DNA of 64,000 bases from Marinobacter panjinensis (GCF_005298175.1 NZ_SZYH01000001.1:992001-1056000); one strand, 5' to 3'. Counted from the stretch's first letter, positions 31,064-42,408 are shown. A program made the numbers and translations. The notes: generated by a model from the sequence alone, not told the origin.

Positions 31064-31157
31064 TTGTCGGATTACGGCTTCGCCTAATCCGACCTACGGG
31101 CGGGTACCCGGGAGTTTTCACATGTAGGTCGGATTAGGCGAAGCCGTAATCCGACAA
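31064..31157. repeat. REP-like 34-bp inverted repeat pair (second copy)
   Basis: Arms 31064-31097 and 31124-31157 are exact reverse complements (34 bp) separated by 26 nt. They are close relatives of the pair at 10940-11024. The small hairpin inside each arm is GGCGAAGCC here and GCGAAGC there, so a C-G pair has been gained on both sides. It lies between folD and the glcB terminator. Confidence 0.85.
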
Positions 31158-31186
31158 AAGCGAGCCACTCCAGAACTTCCACCCAC

Positions 31187-31214
31187 AAAAAACCCCGCAA
31201 TTGCGGGGTTTTTT
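31187..31214. terminator. Bidirectional terminator between folD and glcB
   Basis: AACCCCGCAATTGCGGGGTT is a perfect palindrome flanked by A-runs on the left and T-runs on the right (AAAAAA, TTTTTT). It lies 14 nt after the glcB stop and serves both convergent genes. Confidence 0.9.
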
Positions 31215-31227
31215 GATGGCCGGACGC

Positions 31228-33408
31228 TTACTGCCCGTACTTCTCTTTCGCCTTCAGGCGATAGGCGTGCAGAAGCGGCTCAGTATAGCCATTCGGCTGC
31301 TCGCGGCCCTTGAGCACCAGGTCCATGGCGGCCTGGAAGGCGATGCTGTCATCGAACTCAGGCGCCATGGCACGGTAGGACGGGTCGTTGGCATTCTGGC
31401 GATCTACCACCGCAGCCATGCGCTTCATGGTCTCGTGGATCTGATCTTCGGTGCAGATACCATGATAGAGCCAGTTGGTGAGGAGCTGCGACGCAATACG
31501 CAGCGTGGCACGGTCTTCCATCAGGCCCACATCATTGATGTCGGGCACCTTGGAGCAACCGACGCCACTGTCGATCCAGCGTACCACGTAACCGAGGATT
31601 CCCTGGGCGTTGTTGTCCAGCTCCTGCTGGATCTCTTCCGCCGACAGCGACTTCGGGTCTTCCATAACCGGAACAGTCAGGATGTCGTCCAGGTTGGCGC
31701 GGGTGCGGCTTTCCAGTTCTTTCTGGATATCGGCAACATTGACCTGATGATAATGAGTAGCGTGCAGTGTGGCTGCGGTTGGCGATGGAACCCAGGCAGT
31801 ATTGGCACCAGCCTTCGGGTGGCCAATCTTGGCTTCGAGCATGCCAGCCATCAGGTCAGGCATGGCCCACATGCCCTTGCCGATCTGGGCAACGCCACGA
31901 AAACCGGTTTCCAGGCCAATGTCTACGTTCCACTGCTCGTAGGCCTGAATCCACGCAGCCTGCTTCATCGGCCCCTTGCGAATAAACGGTCCCAGCTCCA
32001 TGGAGGTGTGAATTTCGTCACCGGTGCGATCAAGGAAGCCGGTATTGATAAACACGGCACGCTCTTTGGCGGCATGGATACAGGACTTGAGGTTCACCGT
32101 TGTACGGCGCTCCTCGTCCATAATGCCGACTTTCAGAGTGAAGGCCGGCAGGCCCAGGGCATCTTCCACGCGACCAAAGAACTCGTTGGTGAACGCCACT
32201 TCTTCCGGGCCATGCATCTTCGGCTTGACGATGTAAACGGAACCGGTGGTGCTGTTCTGCAGCTTGCCGGTGCCCTTCAGGTCATGGATCGCGATCAGCG
32301 AAGTCAGCAAGCCATCCATCAGACCTTCAGGCACTTCGCTGCCATCTTTCAGCAGGATGGCCGGGTTGGTCATCAGGTGGCCGACATTGCGCACAAACAT
32401 CAGGCTGCGGCCTTTCAGTACCAGTTCACCACCGGCAGGTTTGGTGTAGGTACGATCCTCGTGCATCTTGCGGGTCATCTGCTGCCCGCCTTTCTCGAAG
32501 GTCTCCTCAAGGTCGCCCTTCATCAGGCCAAGCCAATTACGATAGGCCAGCGCCTTGTCGTCTGCATCAACGGCGGCAACGGAGTCTTCACAGTCCATGA
32601 TGGTGGTCAGCGCGGACTCCATCAGAACGTCTTTGACGTGGGCACCGTCATCCTTGCCAATCGGGTGGCTGGCATCGATCTGGATTTCGAAGTGCATGCC
32701 GTTCTTGACCAACAGCACGCCGGTGGGTGCGTCCGCTGCCCCGGTATAACCAACGAAACCAGCCTCGTCTTTCAGGCCAGTGGATTCGCCGTTCTGCAGC
32801 TTGACCACCAGCTTGCCGCCCTCAACCAGGTACTGCGCGGCATCCTTATGGCTACCGGAAGCCAATGGTGCAGAACTGTCCAGCAGATTGCGGGCGAACT
32901 CGATAACCTTGGCGCCACGTACCGGATTGTAGCCACGGCCCTTCTCGGCGCCGTCTTCCTCGGAAATGGCATCAGTGCCGTAAAGCGCATCGTACAGGCT
33001 ACCCCAACGGGCATTGGCAGCGTTCAGGGCAAAACGGGCGTTCATTACCGGAACCACAAGCTGGGGACCGGCCATGGTGGCCACTTCGGGGTCCACGTTC
33101 GAGGTGGAAATCTTGAAGTCACCCGGCTCGTCGACCAGGTAGCCGATGTCTTTCAGGAACGACTTGTACTCGGCCATGTCGAGCTTCTGACCTTTATGGT
33201 CGCGGTTCCATGTGTCCATCTTTTCCTGGATGGCATCGCGCTTGACAAGCAGTTCTTTGTTGCGGGGCGCCAGTTCGTGAACGATCTTGTCGAACTCGCC
33301 CCAGAACTTGTCAGCGTCGACACCGGTGCCCGGAATCGCTTCATTATTAACGAAATCGAACAGGTTCTTTGCGACCTGAAGGCCGCCGACTTGTACGCGT
33401 TCTGTCAT
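31228..33408 (-). CDS. glcB: Malate synthase G
   Basis: Condenses glyoxylate with acetyl-CoA to malate in the glyoxylate or glycolate route. The 726 residues identify isoform G rather than the about 530-residue isoform A. Conserved strips include [54 protein letters not shown] and a late [17 protein letters not shown]. Monocistronic, with GAGG nine bases before the ATG. Confidence 0.97.
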   Translation of the reverse strand: MTERVQVGGLQVAKNLFDFVNNEAIPGTGVDADKFWGEFDKIVHELAPRNKELLVKRDAIQEKMDTWNRDHKGQKLDMAEYKSFLKDIGYLVDEPGDFKISTSNVDPEVATMAGPQLVVPVMNARFALNAANARWGSLYDALYGTDAISEEDGAEKGRGYNPVRGAKVIEFARNLLDSSAPLASGSHKDAAQYLVEGGKLVVKLQNGESTGLKDEAGFVGYTGAADAPTGVLLVKNGMHFEIQIDASHPIGKDDGAHVKDVLMESALTTIMDCEDSVAAVDADDKALAYRNWLGLMKGDLEETFEKGGQQMTRKMHEDRTYTKPAGGELVLKGRSLMFVRNVGHLMTNPAILLKDGSEVPEGLMDGLLTSLIAIHDLKGTGKLQNSTTGSVYIVKPKMHGPEEVAFTNEFFGRVEDALGLPAFTLKVGIMDEERRTTVNLKSCIHAAKERAVFINTGFLDRTGDEIHTSMELGPFIRKGPMKQAAWIQAYEQWNVDIGLETGFRGVAQIGKGMWAMPDLMAGMLEAKIGHPKAGANTAWVPSPTAATLHATHYHQVNVADIQKELESRTRANLDDILTVPVMEDPKSLSAEEIQQELDNNAQGILGYVVRWIDSGVGCSKVPDINDVGLMEDRATLRIASQLLTNWLYHGICTEDQIHETMKRMAAVVDRQNANDPSYRAMAPEFDDSIAFQAAMDLVLKGREQPNGYTEPLLHAYRLKAKEKYGQ

Positions 33409-33551
33409 CGTTGTTTGCCTCAGTGGGTTACTGTATTCCCTGCCCTTACGGCGGGTTTCCCCGGAAGGGCCGTTATAATTCGAGGGCCGTATTGTACGGG
33501 AAATTCCCTACAAGGTCATTCCTGCGCCTACAACCCGACCTATGGATTATC

Positions 33552-34934
33552 TCATCCACGGCGCCAGCTGGTTCCCTCACGGCTGTCATCAAGAATAATG
33601 CCTTTGTCCACCAGTTCATCGCGGATACGGTCCGCTTCTGCGAAATCCTTCTGCTTCCGCGCATCGGCCCTGGCCTGGATCATGGCCTCAATGTCGTCGG
33701 CACTGAGCTCTCCCCCGGTATCGGCCTGGAAGAAGGCTTCAGGGTCCTGCTGCAACAGCCCGAGAACGCTGCCAAGCCTAACAAGCACCGCTGCCTGTTC
33801 ATTGGCCTCCTTGTCATGCCCTTCACGGCGATTCTGATTGATCTCATTAGCCACAGCATGGAGCACCGCGATGGCGCCGGCGGTATTGAAGTCATCGTCC
33901 ATGGCTTCGGCGAAGCGCCGGTCATGTTCGGTTTCTGCCACATCCTTGGCCGGCACCAGGCCGCGCAGGGCATGATAAAGCTTGGTGAGCGTTCGCCCCG
34001 CTTCCGCCAGATTCTCTTCCGAGTAATCCACCTGGCTGCGGTAATGGCTGGAAACCAGGAAGTAACGCACCACTTCCGGCGCATACTTCTCAAAGATCTC
34101 GCGGATGGTGAAGAAATTGCCCAGGGACTTGGACATTTTCTCCTTGTTCACCCGAATGGCACCCGCGTGCATCCAGGTGTTCACAAAGGTATGCCCGTTG
34201 GCACACTCGGACTGGGCAATTTCGTTCTCATGGTGCGGAAACAGAAGGTCTGGCCCGCCACCATGGATATCGAAGGTCTCGCCCAGGCAGCGGTTCGACA
34301 TGGCTGAACACTCAATATGCCAGCCCGGCCGGCCGTCACCCCATGGCGAGGGCCAACTCACCTCACCGGGCTTGGCGGCTTTCCACAGCACAAAGTCCGC
34401 CGGGCTGCGCTTGGCTTCCTGAACATCCACCCGGGCGCCGGCCACCAGATCCTCGAGCTTTTTCTTGCTGAGCTTGCCGTAGTCCGGGTAGGACTCCACC
34501 GAAAAGTACACGTCACCGTTATCTGCGGCATAGGCATGGCCGCTGGTGACCAGCTTGTGGATCATCGCCACAATTTCGTTAATGTACTCGGTAGCGCACG
34601 GCTCTTCTGTCGGTGACAGAACACCGAGTTTGGCCTCATCCTCGTGCATGGCCTTGATCATGCGCTTGGTGAGATCACTATAGATTTCACCATTCTCGTC
34701 AGCGCGACGGAGGATCTTGTCGTCTATATCGGTGATGTTGCGCACGTAGTGAACGTCGTACCCGCTGTGACGTAAATACCGCGTGATCACATCAAAGGCT
34801 ACCAACACCCTCGCATGCCCAAGATGACAGTAGTCGTACACCGTCATACCACAGACATACATGCGAACCTTCCCGGGTTCTATAGGTTTGAACTCTTCCT
34901 TCTGCTGACTCAGGGTGTTGTAGATTCTAATCAC
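33552..34934 (-). CDS. cysS: Cysteinyl-tRNA synthetase
   Basis: Charges tRNA-Cys. It is a class I synthetase of 460 residues, the usual length. [19 protein letters not shown] holds the zinc cysteine and the HIGH-type motif (HLGH). [14 protein letters not shown] is the KMSKS loop. The zinc site is completed by [11 protein letters not shown] and [13 protein letters not shown]. It follows glnS on the same strand across a gap occupied by hairpin element C. Confidence 0.97.
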   Translation of the reverse strand: MIRIYNTLSQQKEEFKPIEPGKVRMYVCGMTVYDYCHLGHARVLVAFDVITRYLRHSGYDVHYVRNITDIDDKILRRADENGEIYSDLTKRMIKAMHEDEAKLGVLSPTEEPCATEYINEIVAMIHKLVTSGHAYAADNGDVYFSVESYPDYGKLSKKKLEDLVAGARVDVQEAKRSPADFVLWKAAKPGEVSWPSPWGDGRPGWHIECSAMSNRCLGETFDIHGGGPDLLFPHHENEIAQSECANGHTFVNTWMHAGAIRVNKEKMSKSLGNFFTIREIFEKYAPEVVRYFLVSSHYRSQVDYSEENLAEAGRTLTKLYHALRGLVPAKDVAETEHDRRFAEAMDDDFNTAGAIAVLHAVANEINQNRREGHDKEANEQAAVLVRLGSVLGLLQQDPEAFFQADTGGELSADDIEAMIQARADARKQKDFAEADRIRDELVDKGIILDDSREGTSWRRG

Positions 34935-34980
34935 GCTTCGCTCTTTGTTTACCTGATGTATCGGGTTTTGGTGAAGGTCA

Positions 34981-35090
34981 CCGCCAGGCCGGGGGCATCT
35001 ATCCGGGACACGCCGTGAATACGTCCCTGTAGGCTCGTAAAAAACATCCCTGTTTTTTACGGTCCCGGATAGATGCCCCCGGCCTGGCGG
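34981..35090 (+). repeat. Hairpin element C: perfect 28-29-bp unique arms around a related core
   Basis: Arms 34981-35008 and 35063-35090 pair perfectly over 28 bp; the next pair, C35009 and G35062, also matches. They enclose a core that shares with elements A and B the skeleton CGC, GA, ACGTCC-C-TGT, GCT and CATCC-C-TG. The first mini-hairpin is TAC-GTCCCT-GTA. The inner hairpin is CGTAAAAAACA around TCCC and so has different arms from A and B but a related loop. The element lies between glnS (stop at 35121) and cysS. Confidence 0.8.
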
Positions 35091-35120
35091 CTCCCCCGAC
35101 TCTGTTCCTGCCTTACGCTA

Positions 35121-36797
35121 TTACTTGCCCTTTCCCCAGGAATCCCGGAGGGTCACTGTGCGATTGAATACCGGGCGGCCTGCAGTGCTGGTCAGCTCCT
35201 GATCGCAGAAGAAATAACCCTCACGCTCGAACTGATACGGCAGGTCTGTCCCGGGTGTAGCCAGGTTTTTCTCTACCCTCGCGCCTTTTAGAACGACCAA
35301 TGACTCGGGATTTATGGACTCAACAAAGTCAGTTTCCTTGTCACTGTCTGGAGACTCATGGTTAAACAACCGGTCGTACTGATTGATGTCCGTCTCAACG
35401 CTGTCTGTTGCCGATACCCAGTGAACGACTCCATTCGGCTTATAACCCTCCGGATTCACACCCAACGTATTAGGATCGTATTCACACTTCAGCTCGACTA
35501 TCTTGCCAGCCTCGTCACGAATAACCTCACGACAGGTCATCACATACCCACCACGCAGGCGTACCGCCTGGTCCGGAGCAAGTCGCTTCCACTTGCGTGG
35601 CGGCTCTTCGGCGAAGTCTTCCTGGTCGATGTACAGGGTCTGGCTCCAGGTCACTTCCCGCTCGCCCATATCCGGGTTCTGGGGATGAACCGGCAACACC
35701 AGGGTTTCAGTCTTGTCTTCCGGGTAATTGGTCAGCGTAACCTTCAGCGGGCGCATAACACACATGGCGCGCGGCGCACGGGTGTTGAGGTCTTCGCGGA
35801 TGGCGTGCTCCAGCATACCCATATCCACGGTGCCGCCAGCCTTGTTAACGCCTATCATGTCGCAGAAGGCGCGAATGGATTCCGGGGTATAACCACGGCG
35901 GCGCATGCCGGAAATGGTGGGCATGCGCGGGTCGTTCCAGCCGTCCACGAAGCCTTCATCCACCAGGCGCCTGAGCTTGCGTTTGCTGGTGATGGTGTAG
36001 TTCAGGTTCAGCCGGGCGAATTCGATCTGCCTTGGCTGACAGGGGGCCGAGATGTTTTCCAGTACCCAGTCGTACAGCGGGCGATGGTCCTCGAATTCCA
36101 GGGTGCACAGGGAGTGGGTAATCCCCTCCATGGCGTCGGAAATCGGATGGGTAAAGTCGTACATCGGGTAGATGCACCACTTATCGCCGGTCTGGTGGTG
36201 GTCAGCGTAGCGAATCCGATACAGGATCGGGTCCCGAAGGTTGATGTTCGGGGAAGCCATGTCGATCCTGGCGCGCAGCACCAGCTCACCGTTCTGGTAC
36301 TTGCCATCGCGCATGTCGCGGAACAGTTGCAGGTTTTCTTCCACCGGGCGGTCGCGGTAGGGGCTGTTCTGCCCAGGCTCTTTCAGGGTACCACGGTACT
36401 CGGCCATCTGGTCGGCGGTCAGCGCACACACATAGGCTTTGCCCTTTTCGATCAGCTCAACGGCAAACTCGTAGATGGCGTCGAAATAATCCGAGGCGTA
36501 ACGTACCTCGCCGGCCCACTCGTAGCCCAGCCACTGGACATCCTGCTTGATAGCGTCGATGTACTCCTGGGATTCCTTTTCCGGATTGGTATCGTCAAAT
36601 CGCAGGGTACACACGCCATCGAACGTTTCGGCAATACCGAAGTTAAGACAGATCGACTTGGCGTGGCCAATATGCAGGTAACCGTTGGGCTCCGGCGGAA
36701 ATCGCGTCACCACCTTGCCTGTGTGCTCGCCTTTGGCGATCGCGTCTTCAATCAGGCTCTGGATGAAGTTATGGGCTTTCTTGGACTCGGCGCTCAT
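35121..36797 (-). CDS. glnS: Glutaminyl-tRNA synthetase
   Basis: Charges tRNA-Gln directly. The 558 residues match the class I GlnRS family. [20 protein letters not shown] is the HIGH region, and [16 protein letters not shown] the KMSKS-equivalent. The sequence GWDDPRMPT appears here as [20 protein letters not shown]. The C-terminal anticodon-binding beta-barrels continue to the end ([13 protein letters not shown]). Divergent from ppiB. Confidence 0.97.
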   Translation of the reverse strand: MSAESKKAHNFIQSLIEDAIAKGEHTGKVVTRFPPEPNGYLHIGHAKSICLNFGIAETFDGVCTLRFDDTNPEKESQEYIDAIKQDVQWLGYEWAGEVRYASDYFDAIYEFAVELIEKGKAYVCALTADQMAEYRGTLKEPGQNSPYRDRPVEENLQLFRDMRDGKYQNGELVLRARIDMASPNINLRDPILYRIRYADHHQTGDKWCIYPMYDFTHPISDAMEGITHSLCTLEFEDHRPLYDWVLENISAPCQPRQIEFARLNLNYTITSKRKLRRLVDEGFVDGWNDPRMPTISGMRRRGYTPESIRAFCDMIGVNKAGGTVDMGMLEHAIREDLNTRAPRAMCVMRPLKVTLTNYPEDKTETLVLPVHPQNPDMGEREVTWSQTLYIDQEDFAEEPPRKWKRLAPDQAVRLRGGYVMTCREVIRDEAGKIVELKCEYDPNTLGVNPEGYKPNGVVHWVSATDSVETDINQYDRLFNHESPDSDKETDFVESINPESLVVLKGARVEKNLATPGTDLPYQFEREGYFFCDQELTSTAGRPVFNRTVTLRDSWGKGK

Positions 36798-36935
36798 ACA
36801 ATCTCAATCATAGGGTGTGGGTCTGAAACCGCGTATTATACTCACAAATCATTGCCTAACTCATGCACGCGAACAAACTCTTCAGTACAATAGCCCCAAC
36901 GTTGCTTTCTATACCCATTCAAACAGGAAACCCTG

Positions 36936-37445
36936 ATGATTCTGCTGAAAACCTCCCACGGTGATATCAAACTGGAACTGGATTACGACAACGCCCCGGA
37001 GACGGCCAAAAACTTTGAGCAGTATGTTCGCGACGGCTTCTACGACGGCCTGATTTTCCACCGTGTTATCAGCAACTTCATGGTCCAGGGCGGTGGCTTT
37101 GAACCGGGCATGACGCCGCGGAAAACACGCGCGCCCATCAAAAATGAGGCCAACAATGGCCTGAGCAACATGCAGGGTACAGTTGCCATGGCTCGCACCA
37201 TGGACCCCCACTCCGCTACCGCGCAGTTCTTCATCAACGTCGAGAACAACGGGTTCCTCGATCATACCGCACAGAATGCTGAAGGCTGGGGTTACTGTGT
37301 ATTCGGTAAGGTTGTCGAAGGCATGGACACGGTCAACGCCATTCGCGGCGTACGCACCACCATGCGCTCAGGTCATCAGGACGTCCCCGCCGACGACGTG
37401 GTGATTGAAAAAGCCGAAGTTGTAGAGGACGGAGGCGCGGCGTGA
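36936..37445 (+). CDS. ppiB: Peptidyl-prolyl cis-trans isomerase B (cyclophilin, cytoplasmic)
   Basis: Catalyses prolyl isomerisation. The 169 residues lack a signal peptide, which fits cytoplasmic PpiB. The cyclophilin signature FHRVISNFMVQGGGFEPG includes the catalytic Arg and Gln, and MARTMDPHSATAQFFINVEN is the second conserved strip. The stop overlaps the lpxH start by four bases, indicating coupled translation. Confidence 0.96.
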   Translation: MILLKTSHGDIKLELDYDNAPETAKNFEQYVRDGFYDGLIFHRVISNFMVQGGGFEPGMTPRKTRAPIKNEANNGLSNMQGTVAMARTMDPHSATAQFFINVENNGFLDHTAQNAEGWGYCVFGKVVEGMDTVNAIRGVRTTMRSGHQDVPADDVVIEKAEVVEDGGAA

Positions 37446-38167
37446 CCACGCTGTTCATCTCTGACCTCCATCTGGAGGAATCCCGGCCGGACATTACCAG
37501 CGCGTTTCTGGCTTTCCTGGATGAAAAAGCCCGGGGTGTGGAGCAGCTTTACATTCTGGGTGACTTTTTCGAGGCCTGGATTGGTGATGATGAGCGCACG
37601 CCTTTGCAGGAACAGGTGGCGGAAGCGCTGCGAACAGTCAGTGATGCCGGTACGGAATTGTTCCTGATGCACGGCAACCGGGACTTCCTGATTGGCGAGG
37701 ACTACTGCAACCGCATTGGCGCCACCCTGCTCGACGATCCGACCGTGGTGGATGTGTATGGCACGCCCACTCTGCTGATGCACGGTGACAGCCTGTGCAC
37801 CGCCGATGTGGAATACCAGAAGTTCCGCGCCAACATGCGTAACCCCCAATGGCAGCAGATGATCCTCCAGCGGCCCCTGGCCGAACGTCAGCAGATGGCC
37901 CGCCAGCTGCGGGAAATCAGCATGGCCAAGAACAAGGACAAGGAAGAGTTCATCATGGATGTCACCCCGGACGAGGTGGTGAAGGCGATGGAAGCCTACG
38001 GCGTACAGCGCCTGATCCACGGCCATACTCACCGCCCGGCGGTTCATGAGCTGGAAGCTGATGGCAAGCCGGCAAAGCGAATTGTGCTTGGGGACTGGGG
38101 CGAGAACGTCTGGTGGCTTGAAGCAGAGCCCGGACGGGAACCGACCCTGAAAAAGCAACCACTGTAA
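37442..38167 (+). CDS. lpxH: UDP-2,3-diacylglucosamine diphosphatase
   Basis: Produces lipid X in lipid A synthesis at the inner membrane. The 241 residues match LpxH. Calcineurin-like metal motifs are all present in order: ISDLHLEE, GDFFEAWIGDDE, LMHGNRDFLIG, LMHGDSLCTAD and IHGHTHRPAVHE. ppiB-lpxH overlap is common in gammaproteobacteria. A short palindrome (CAGGCCTTTTGGCCTG, 38177-38192) follows but lacks a T-tract. Confidence 0.96.
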   Translation: MTTLFISDLHLEESRPDITSAFLAFLDEKARGVEQLYILGDFFEAWIGDDERTPLQEQVAEALRTVSDAGTELFLMHGNRDFLIGEDYCNRIGATLLDDPTVVDVYGTPTLLMHGDSLCTADVEYQKFRANMRNPQWQQMILQRPLAERQQMARQLREISMAKNKDKEEFIMDVTPDEVVKAMEAYGVQRLIHGHTHRPAVHELEADGKPAKRIVLGDWGENVWWLEAEPGREPTLKKQPL

Positions 38168-38207
38168 AACACCGGCCAGGCCTTTTGGCCTGACCGTCAA
38201 TCTGTCC

Positions 38208-39017
38208 TCAGTGCTGGAGGATCTGTTCCAGAAACTGCCGGGTTCTCGGCTCCTGTGGATTGGTGAAAAATTCGTGGGGAGGTGCCTCTTCCACAATCTC
38301 TCCGCCGTCCATGAAAATCACCCGGTCTGCCACGGTCTTTGCAAAGCCCATTTCGTGGGTCACGCAGATCATGGTCATGCCGCTTCCTGCAAGCTCGATC
38401 ATTACATCAAGCACTTCCTTGATCATTTCCGGGTCGAGCGCTGATGTGGGCTCATCAAACAGCATGATCTTCGGCTTCATGCACAGTGCGCGGGCAATGG
38501 CCACGCGCTGCTGCTGGCCGCCGGACAACTGCCCCGGAAACTTGTTGGCCTGATCCGGAATCTTGACCCGCTCCAGATACTCCATGGCCGCTTCTTCCGC
38601 CTCTTTTCTCGGGGTTTTTCGAACCCAGATAGGTGACAGGCAGCAGTTCTCGAGCACCGTCAGGTGAGGGAACAGATTAAAGTGCTGGAACACCATGCCA
38701 ACCTCACGGCGCACGGTGTCGATGTGGCGGATATCGTTGGTCAGCTCGATGTTATCCACGACAATCCTGCCCTTCTGATGCTCCTCCAACCTGTTGATAC
38801 AGCGGATGAACGTCGACTTTCCGGACCCGGACGGGCCACAGATAACAATACGCTCGCCCTGGCGGACATTGAGGTTCAGGTCCTTCAGTACGTGGAAATC
38901 CCCGTACCATTTGTTCATCCCCTCAACCCGGATGATAGCGGAGCTATCGTCTTTCTGACTTGGAACGGGATTCAGCGAACCCGTTTCCTGGGATTGTTCT
39001 GTCATAGTGTTACCCAT
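38208..39017 (-). CDS. aapP: General L-amino-acid ABC transporter ATP-binding protein
   Basis: Energises amino-acid import. The 269 residues contain Walker [18 protein letters not shown], signature [15 protein letters not shown] and Walker [15 protein letters not shown]. These are polar-amino-acid type, like GlnQ and AapP. The start ATG overlaps the aapM stop (TGATG), which favours it over an internal ATG at 39005. Last gene of aapJQMP. Confidence 0.95.
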   Translation of the reverse strand: MGNTMTEQSQETGSLNPVPSQKDDSSAIIRVEGMNKWYGDFHVLKDLNLNVRQGERIVICGPSGSGKSTFIRCINRLEEHQKGRIVVDNIELTNDIRHIDTVRREVGMVFQHFNLFPHLTVLENCCLSPIWVRKTPRKEAEEAAMEYLERVKIPDQANKFPGQLSGGQQQRVAIARALCMKPKIMLFDEPTSALDPEMIKEVLDVMIELAGSGMTMICVTHEMGFAKTVADRVIFMDGGEIVEEAPPHEFFTNPQEPRTRQFLEQILQH

Positions 39018-40105
39018 CAGGTCTTGTGACCGGTATCTAGTTTGCGTTCAAGGTTCTGACTGTAGCGGGATATACCGAAGCAGAATATCCAGAAACAGAA
39101 AGCCACAAACACGTAGCCTTCTATCGCGACGTTCTGCCAGGCCGGATCCGTAATCGTGGACTGCACAGTACCGAGAATGTCGAACAGGCCGATAATCAGC
39201 ACCAGCGTCGTGTCCTTGAAAAGTGAAATGAAGGTATTGACGATGCCGGGAATGACCATCTTCAGGGCCTGTGGCAGAATGATAAGCCCTGTCTTTTTCC
39301 AGTAGCCCAACCCAAGCGCGTCCGCCGCTTCATACTGCCCTCTCGGGATAGCCTGAAGACCACCACGGATCACTTCCGCCATGTAAGCCGACTGCCAGAG
39401 CGTGATACCGATCAATGCCCGCATCAGTTTTTCGAAGTTCATGCCCTCAGGCAAAAACAGCGGCAACATAACCGATGCCATGAACAGCACCGTAATTAAA
39501 GGCACGGCCCGCCAGACCTCGATAAACACCACGCAAATGCCGCGGATAATCGGCATCTCCGAACGCCGCCCCAATGCCAGCACTATGCCAATGGGCAAAG
39601 AGGCAATGATCCCGATATAAGCCAGGATCAGTGTCAGCATCAGGCCACCCCACTTGCTGCTTTCCACTACTTCCAGCCCAAAGTTACCTCCCGGAATCAG
39701 AAAGTAGCCGACAACCGGCAGGCCGGTGAGGCCAAACAGTCCGAACCACTTGCGCCCGGGAAAGCGCTCAATGAACTGGGGAATAAAGCACACGGCCAGC
39801 AGCACAAACATCGTGTCTACCCGCCACTGGAGGTCATTGGGGTAGAATCCGTAGATAAAGAAGTTCAGTCGTTCGTTGATAAACAACCAGCAGGCACCGG
39901 TACCCGTGCAGTCGCTCGAATCGGTTCCCTGAAAGGTCGCCTCAAAAAACAGCCAGCTGAAAAGCGGGCCCACACTGGTCACCACAAGATAGCCTACCAC
40001 CAGGGTCAGCAGGCTGTTGTACCAGCTTGAGAACAGGTTCTGGCGCATCCAGGCTACGGGGCTGATCGCAATTTTAGGCGGCTTGATCATTGACTCAGTC
40101 ATCAT
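39017..40105 (-). CDS. aapM: General L-amino-acid ABC transporter permease AapM
   Basis: Inner-membrane channel subunit. The 362 residues exceed minimal HisM-type permeases because of an N-terminal extension with a periplasmic loop (Cys-containing, around 60-85), which is characteristic of AapM. The EAA-like cytoplasmic loop is [20 protein letters not shown]. It overlaps aapQ by four bases and aapP by one. Confidence 0.94.
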   Translation of the reverse strand: MMTESMIKPPKIAISPVAWMRQNLFSSWYNSLLTLVVGYLVVTSVGPLFSWLFFEATFQGTDSSDCTGTGACWLFINERLNFFIYGFYPNDLQWRVDTMFVLLAVCFIPQFIERFPGRKWFGLFGLTGLPVVGYFLIPGGNFGLEVVESSKWGGLMLTLILAYIGIIASLPIGIVLALGRRSEMPIIRGICVVFIEVWRAVPLITVLFMASVMLPLFLPEGMNFEKLMRALIGITLWQSAYMAEVIRGGLQAIPRGQYEAADALGLGYWKKTGLIILPQALKMVIPGIVNTFISLFKDTTLVLIIGLFDILGTVQSTITDPAWQNVAIEGYVFVAFCFWIFCFGISRYSQNLERKLDTGHKT

Positions 40106-41289
40106 CGCTCCTTAATCGCTACAGCCCGGTTATAGATGTTCATAACCAGAGAAATGGTCAGACTGATGGTGAGATACACCGCCATGGTGATGGCCACCAC
40201 CTCTACCGCCTGGCCGGTCTGGTTCAGGGTTGTACCCATGAACACAGCCACCAGATCGGGATATCCGATCGCAGTCGCCAACGAGGAGTTCTTGGCCAGG
40301 TTCAGGTACTGACTGGTTAGCGGAGGAATAATCACCCGCATTGCCTGGGGGATCACCACCAGCCGCAAAGTCAGGTTGTTTGGTATACCGAGTGCCTTGG
40401 CTGCTTCGGTTTGCCCTTTGCTGACTGACAGAATGCCGGAACGAACAATCTCGGCAATGAAGCTTGCGGTGTAGAGGGACAACGCAATCCACAGGGCCGC
40501 CAGTTCCGGAATGATGGTGATGCCGCCACCGAAGTTGAACCCTTTCAACGCAGGTAACTCCCACTCCAGGGGCGTGCCTGCGGCCAGGTAAGCCACCACC
40601 GGCAGGGCCAACAGGATGGCGACTCCGACTTTGAAAGTGGGGAATATCTGGCCGGTGGCAAGTTGACGTTTCTTCGCCCAGGTACGTAAGCCGATTACCG
40701 CTACAATCGCCACGATAATCGCACTCCAAACAAGGCCGAAACCTTCCTGGGGCATTGGCTCCGGCAGATACAGCCCTCGGTTATTCAGGAAGAAGGTGCC
40801 GCCCACTTCTACGCTCTGACGGGGCGAAGGCAGGCTGCCGAGAACAGCGAAATACCAGAAAAAAATCTGCAAAAGCAGGGGAATATTGCGAATAACTTCA
40901 ATGTAAACCAGCGCGAGCTTGGCCACGAGCCAGTTGCTGGAGAGCCGTGCCACACCAATAATAAAACCGAGGATAGTGGCCGTTATAATGCCCATTGCTG
41001 AGACCAGCAACGTGTTCATAAGACCCACAAGGAAAGTCCGCCCGTAGGTCATGGTGGCATCATAAGGCACCAGCGACATGATGATGCCGAAGCCTGCGGT
41101 CTCGTTCAGGAATCCGAAGCCGGTACTGATGCCGCGGCTTTCCATGTTCGAAAGGGTATTATCTACCAGTGTCCAGCCGCCCCAGAAAACAAGGGCAATG
41201 GCGATAAACTGGAAAAAGATGGAACGTATTCTGGGATCGTACCAGGGCTTCGGCCCTGCCGGTCTTGAGTCAACAGTCTGTTTTTTCAT
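40102..41289 (-). CDS. aapQ: General L-amino-acid ABC transporter permease AapQ
   Basis: Partner permease to AapM. The 395 residues include a long insertion between the first membrane helices (about 140-230), as in AapQ. The conserved loop is TEAAKALGIPNNLTLRLVVI, followed by AMRVIIPPLTSQYLNLAKNS. Second gene of the operon, 93 nt after aapJ. Confidence 0.94.
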   Translation of the reverse strand: MKKQTVDSRPAGPKPWYDPRIRSIFFQFIAIALVFWGGWTLVDNTLSNMESRGISTGFGFLNETAGFGIIMSLVPYDATMTYGRTFLVGLMNTLLVSAMGIITATILGFIIGVARLSSNWLVAKLALVYIEVIRNIPLLLQIFFWYFAVLGSLPSPRQSVEVGGTFFLNNRGLYLPEPMPQEGFGLVWSAIIVAIVAVIGLRTWAKKRQLATGQIFPTFKVGVAILLALPVVAYLAAGTPLEWELPALKGFNFGGGITIIPELAALWIALSLYTASFIAEIVRSGILSVSKGQTEAAKALGIPNNLTLRLVVIPQAMRVIIPPLTSQYLNLAKNSSLATAIGYPDLVAVFMGTTLNQTGQAVEVVAITMAVYLTISLTISLVMNIYNRAVAIKER

Positions 41290-41382
41290 GAAGTTTCCCG
41301 GAAAGCTGAACCGCGATGAAACTAATCACGAAAACACCGGGCGGGCGGAAAACCCGCACCACCCGCTGTCCGCTTTCAGGTC

Positions 41383-42408
41383 TTATCGAAGTGGAGGCGC
41401 GTAAAGAATACCGCCTTCCGTCCACAACGCGTTCAGACCACGATCCAGCCCGAGCGGGGTGTCCGGGCCGACATTACGGTCGTACATCTCGCCATAGTTG
41501 CCGACATGCTTGACTATTTTGTGACCGAAATCATCCGGCAGTCCCAGCTTGGCGCCCATGTCGCCATCGGTGCCCAGCAGACGCCGGATGTTGGGGTTAT
41601 CTGATTTCAGCATCTCTTCAACGTTGTCGCTGGTAATGCCCAGCTCTTCTGCGTTGATCTGCGCAAACAGCACCCATTTGACAATATTGAACCACTGGTC
41701 GTCACCCTGACGAACCACTGGGCCCAGAGGCTCCTTGGAAATCGTATTCGGAAGGATCTTGGCGGAGCTCGGATCGTTCAGCTTGGAGCGCAGCGCTGCC
41801 AATTGCGAACGGTCAGAGGTCAGCACGTCACAACGGCCGGCGGCAAAACCCTGAACAGTTTGCTCAGAGGTATCAAAAACAATCGGCTGGTATTCCATGC
41901 CCTTGGCGCGAAAATAGTCTGACAGGTTCAGCTCGGTGGTGGTGCCTGCCTGAATACAGACGGTTGCACCGTTCAGTTCGGTCGCATCATCGACACCAAT
42001 GCCCTTGTTGATTAGGAAGCCCTGGCCATCGTAATAATTGGTGCCGGCGAAGTTCAGGCCAAGAGACGCGTCACGGGTGAGCGTCCAGGTAGTATTGCGG
42101 GAAAGCATATCGATCTCGCCGGACTGCAGTGCGGTAAAGCGCTCTTTAGCAGTCAGCGGAGTAAACTCAACAGCTTGCGCATCACCAAAGATTGCTGCAG
42201 CAACGGCGCGGCAGGTATCAACGTCGATACCCGTCCAGTTGCCTTTGTCGTCTGGCTGAGAAAAGCCGGGAAGACCACTTGTCACACCGCACTGCAAATG
42301 ACCTTTTTCTTTGACGCTTTCAAGCGTTGTTGCTGCGGAGGCGGCTGAAGCAGAAAACAGGCCGCACAGCATGGCAGCACCGACGGCAATCGACTTGGTA
42401 TTATTCAT
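41383..42408 (-). CDS. aapJ: General L-amino-acid ABC transporter substrate-binding protein
   Basis: Periplasmic amino-acid receptor. The 341 residues run from the ATG at 42408, which has GGAG eight bases upstream; an in-frame ATG 23 codons earlier lacks signal-peptide character. The signal peptide ends near SASAASA. The SBP family 3 strip GFSQPDDKGNWTGIDVDTCR follows. First gene of aapJQMP. The 286 nt upstream hold the likely promoter (AT-rich, 42470-42520), with no clear operator. Confidence 0.94.
   Translation of the reverse strand: MNNTKSIAVGAAMLCGLFSASAASAATTLESVKEKGHLQCGVTSGLPGFSQPDDKGNWTGIDVDTCRAVAAAIFGDAQAVEFTPLTAKERFTALQSGEIDMLSRNTTWTLTRDASLGLNFAGTNYYDGQGFLINKGIGVDDATELNGATVCIQAGTTTELNLSDYFRAKGMEYQPIVFDTSEQTVQGFAAGRCDVLTSDRSQLAALRSKLNDPSSAKILPNTISKEPLGPVVRQGDDQWFNIVKWVLFAQINAEELGITSDNVEEMLKSDNPNIRRLLGTDGDMGAKLGLPDDFGHKIVKHVGNYGEMYDRNVGPDTPLGLDRGLNALWTEGGILYAPPLR

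Noticed and set aside
31201..33837. 878-codon open frame on the plus strand
   Set aside because: It is antisense to the clearly homologous malate synthase G gene; the length is a codon-bias effect, and the translation has no recognisable domain.
38177..38192. Terminator between lpxH and aapP
   Set aside because: The palindrome CAGGCCTTTTGGCCTG lacks a T-tract on either strand; listed only as a weak possibility.
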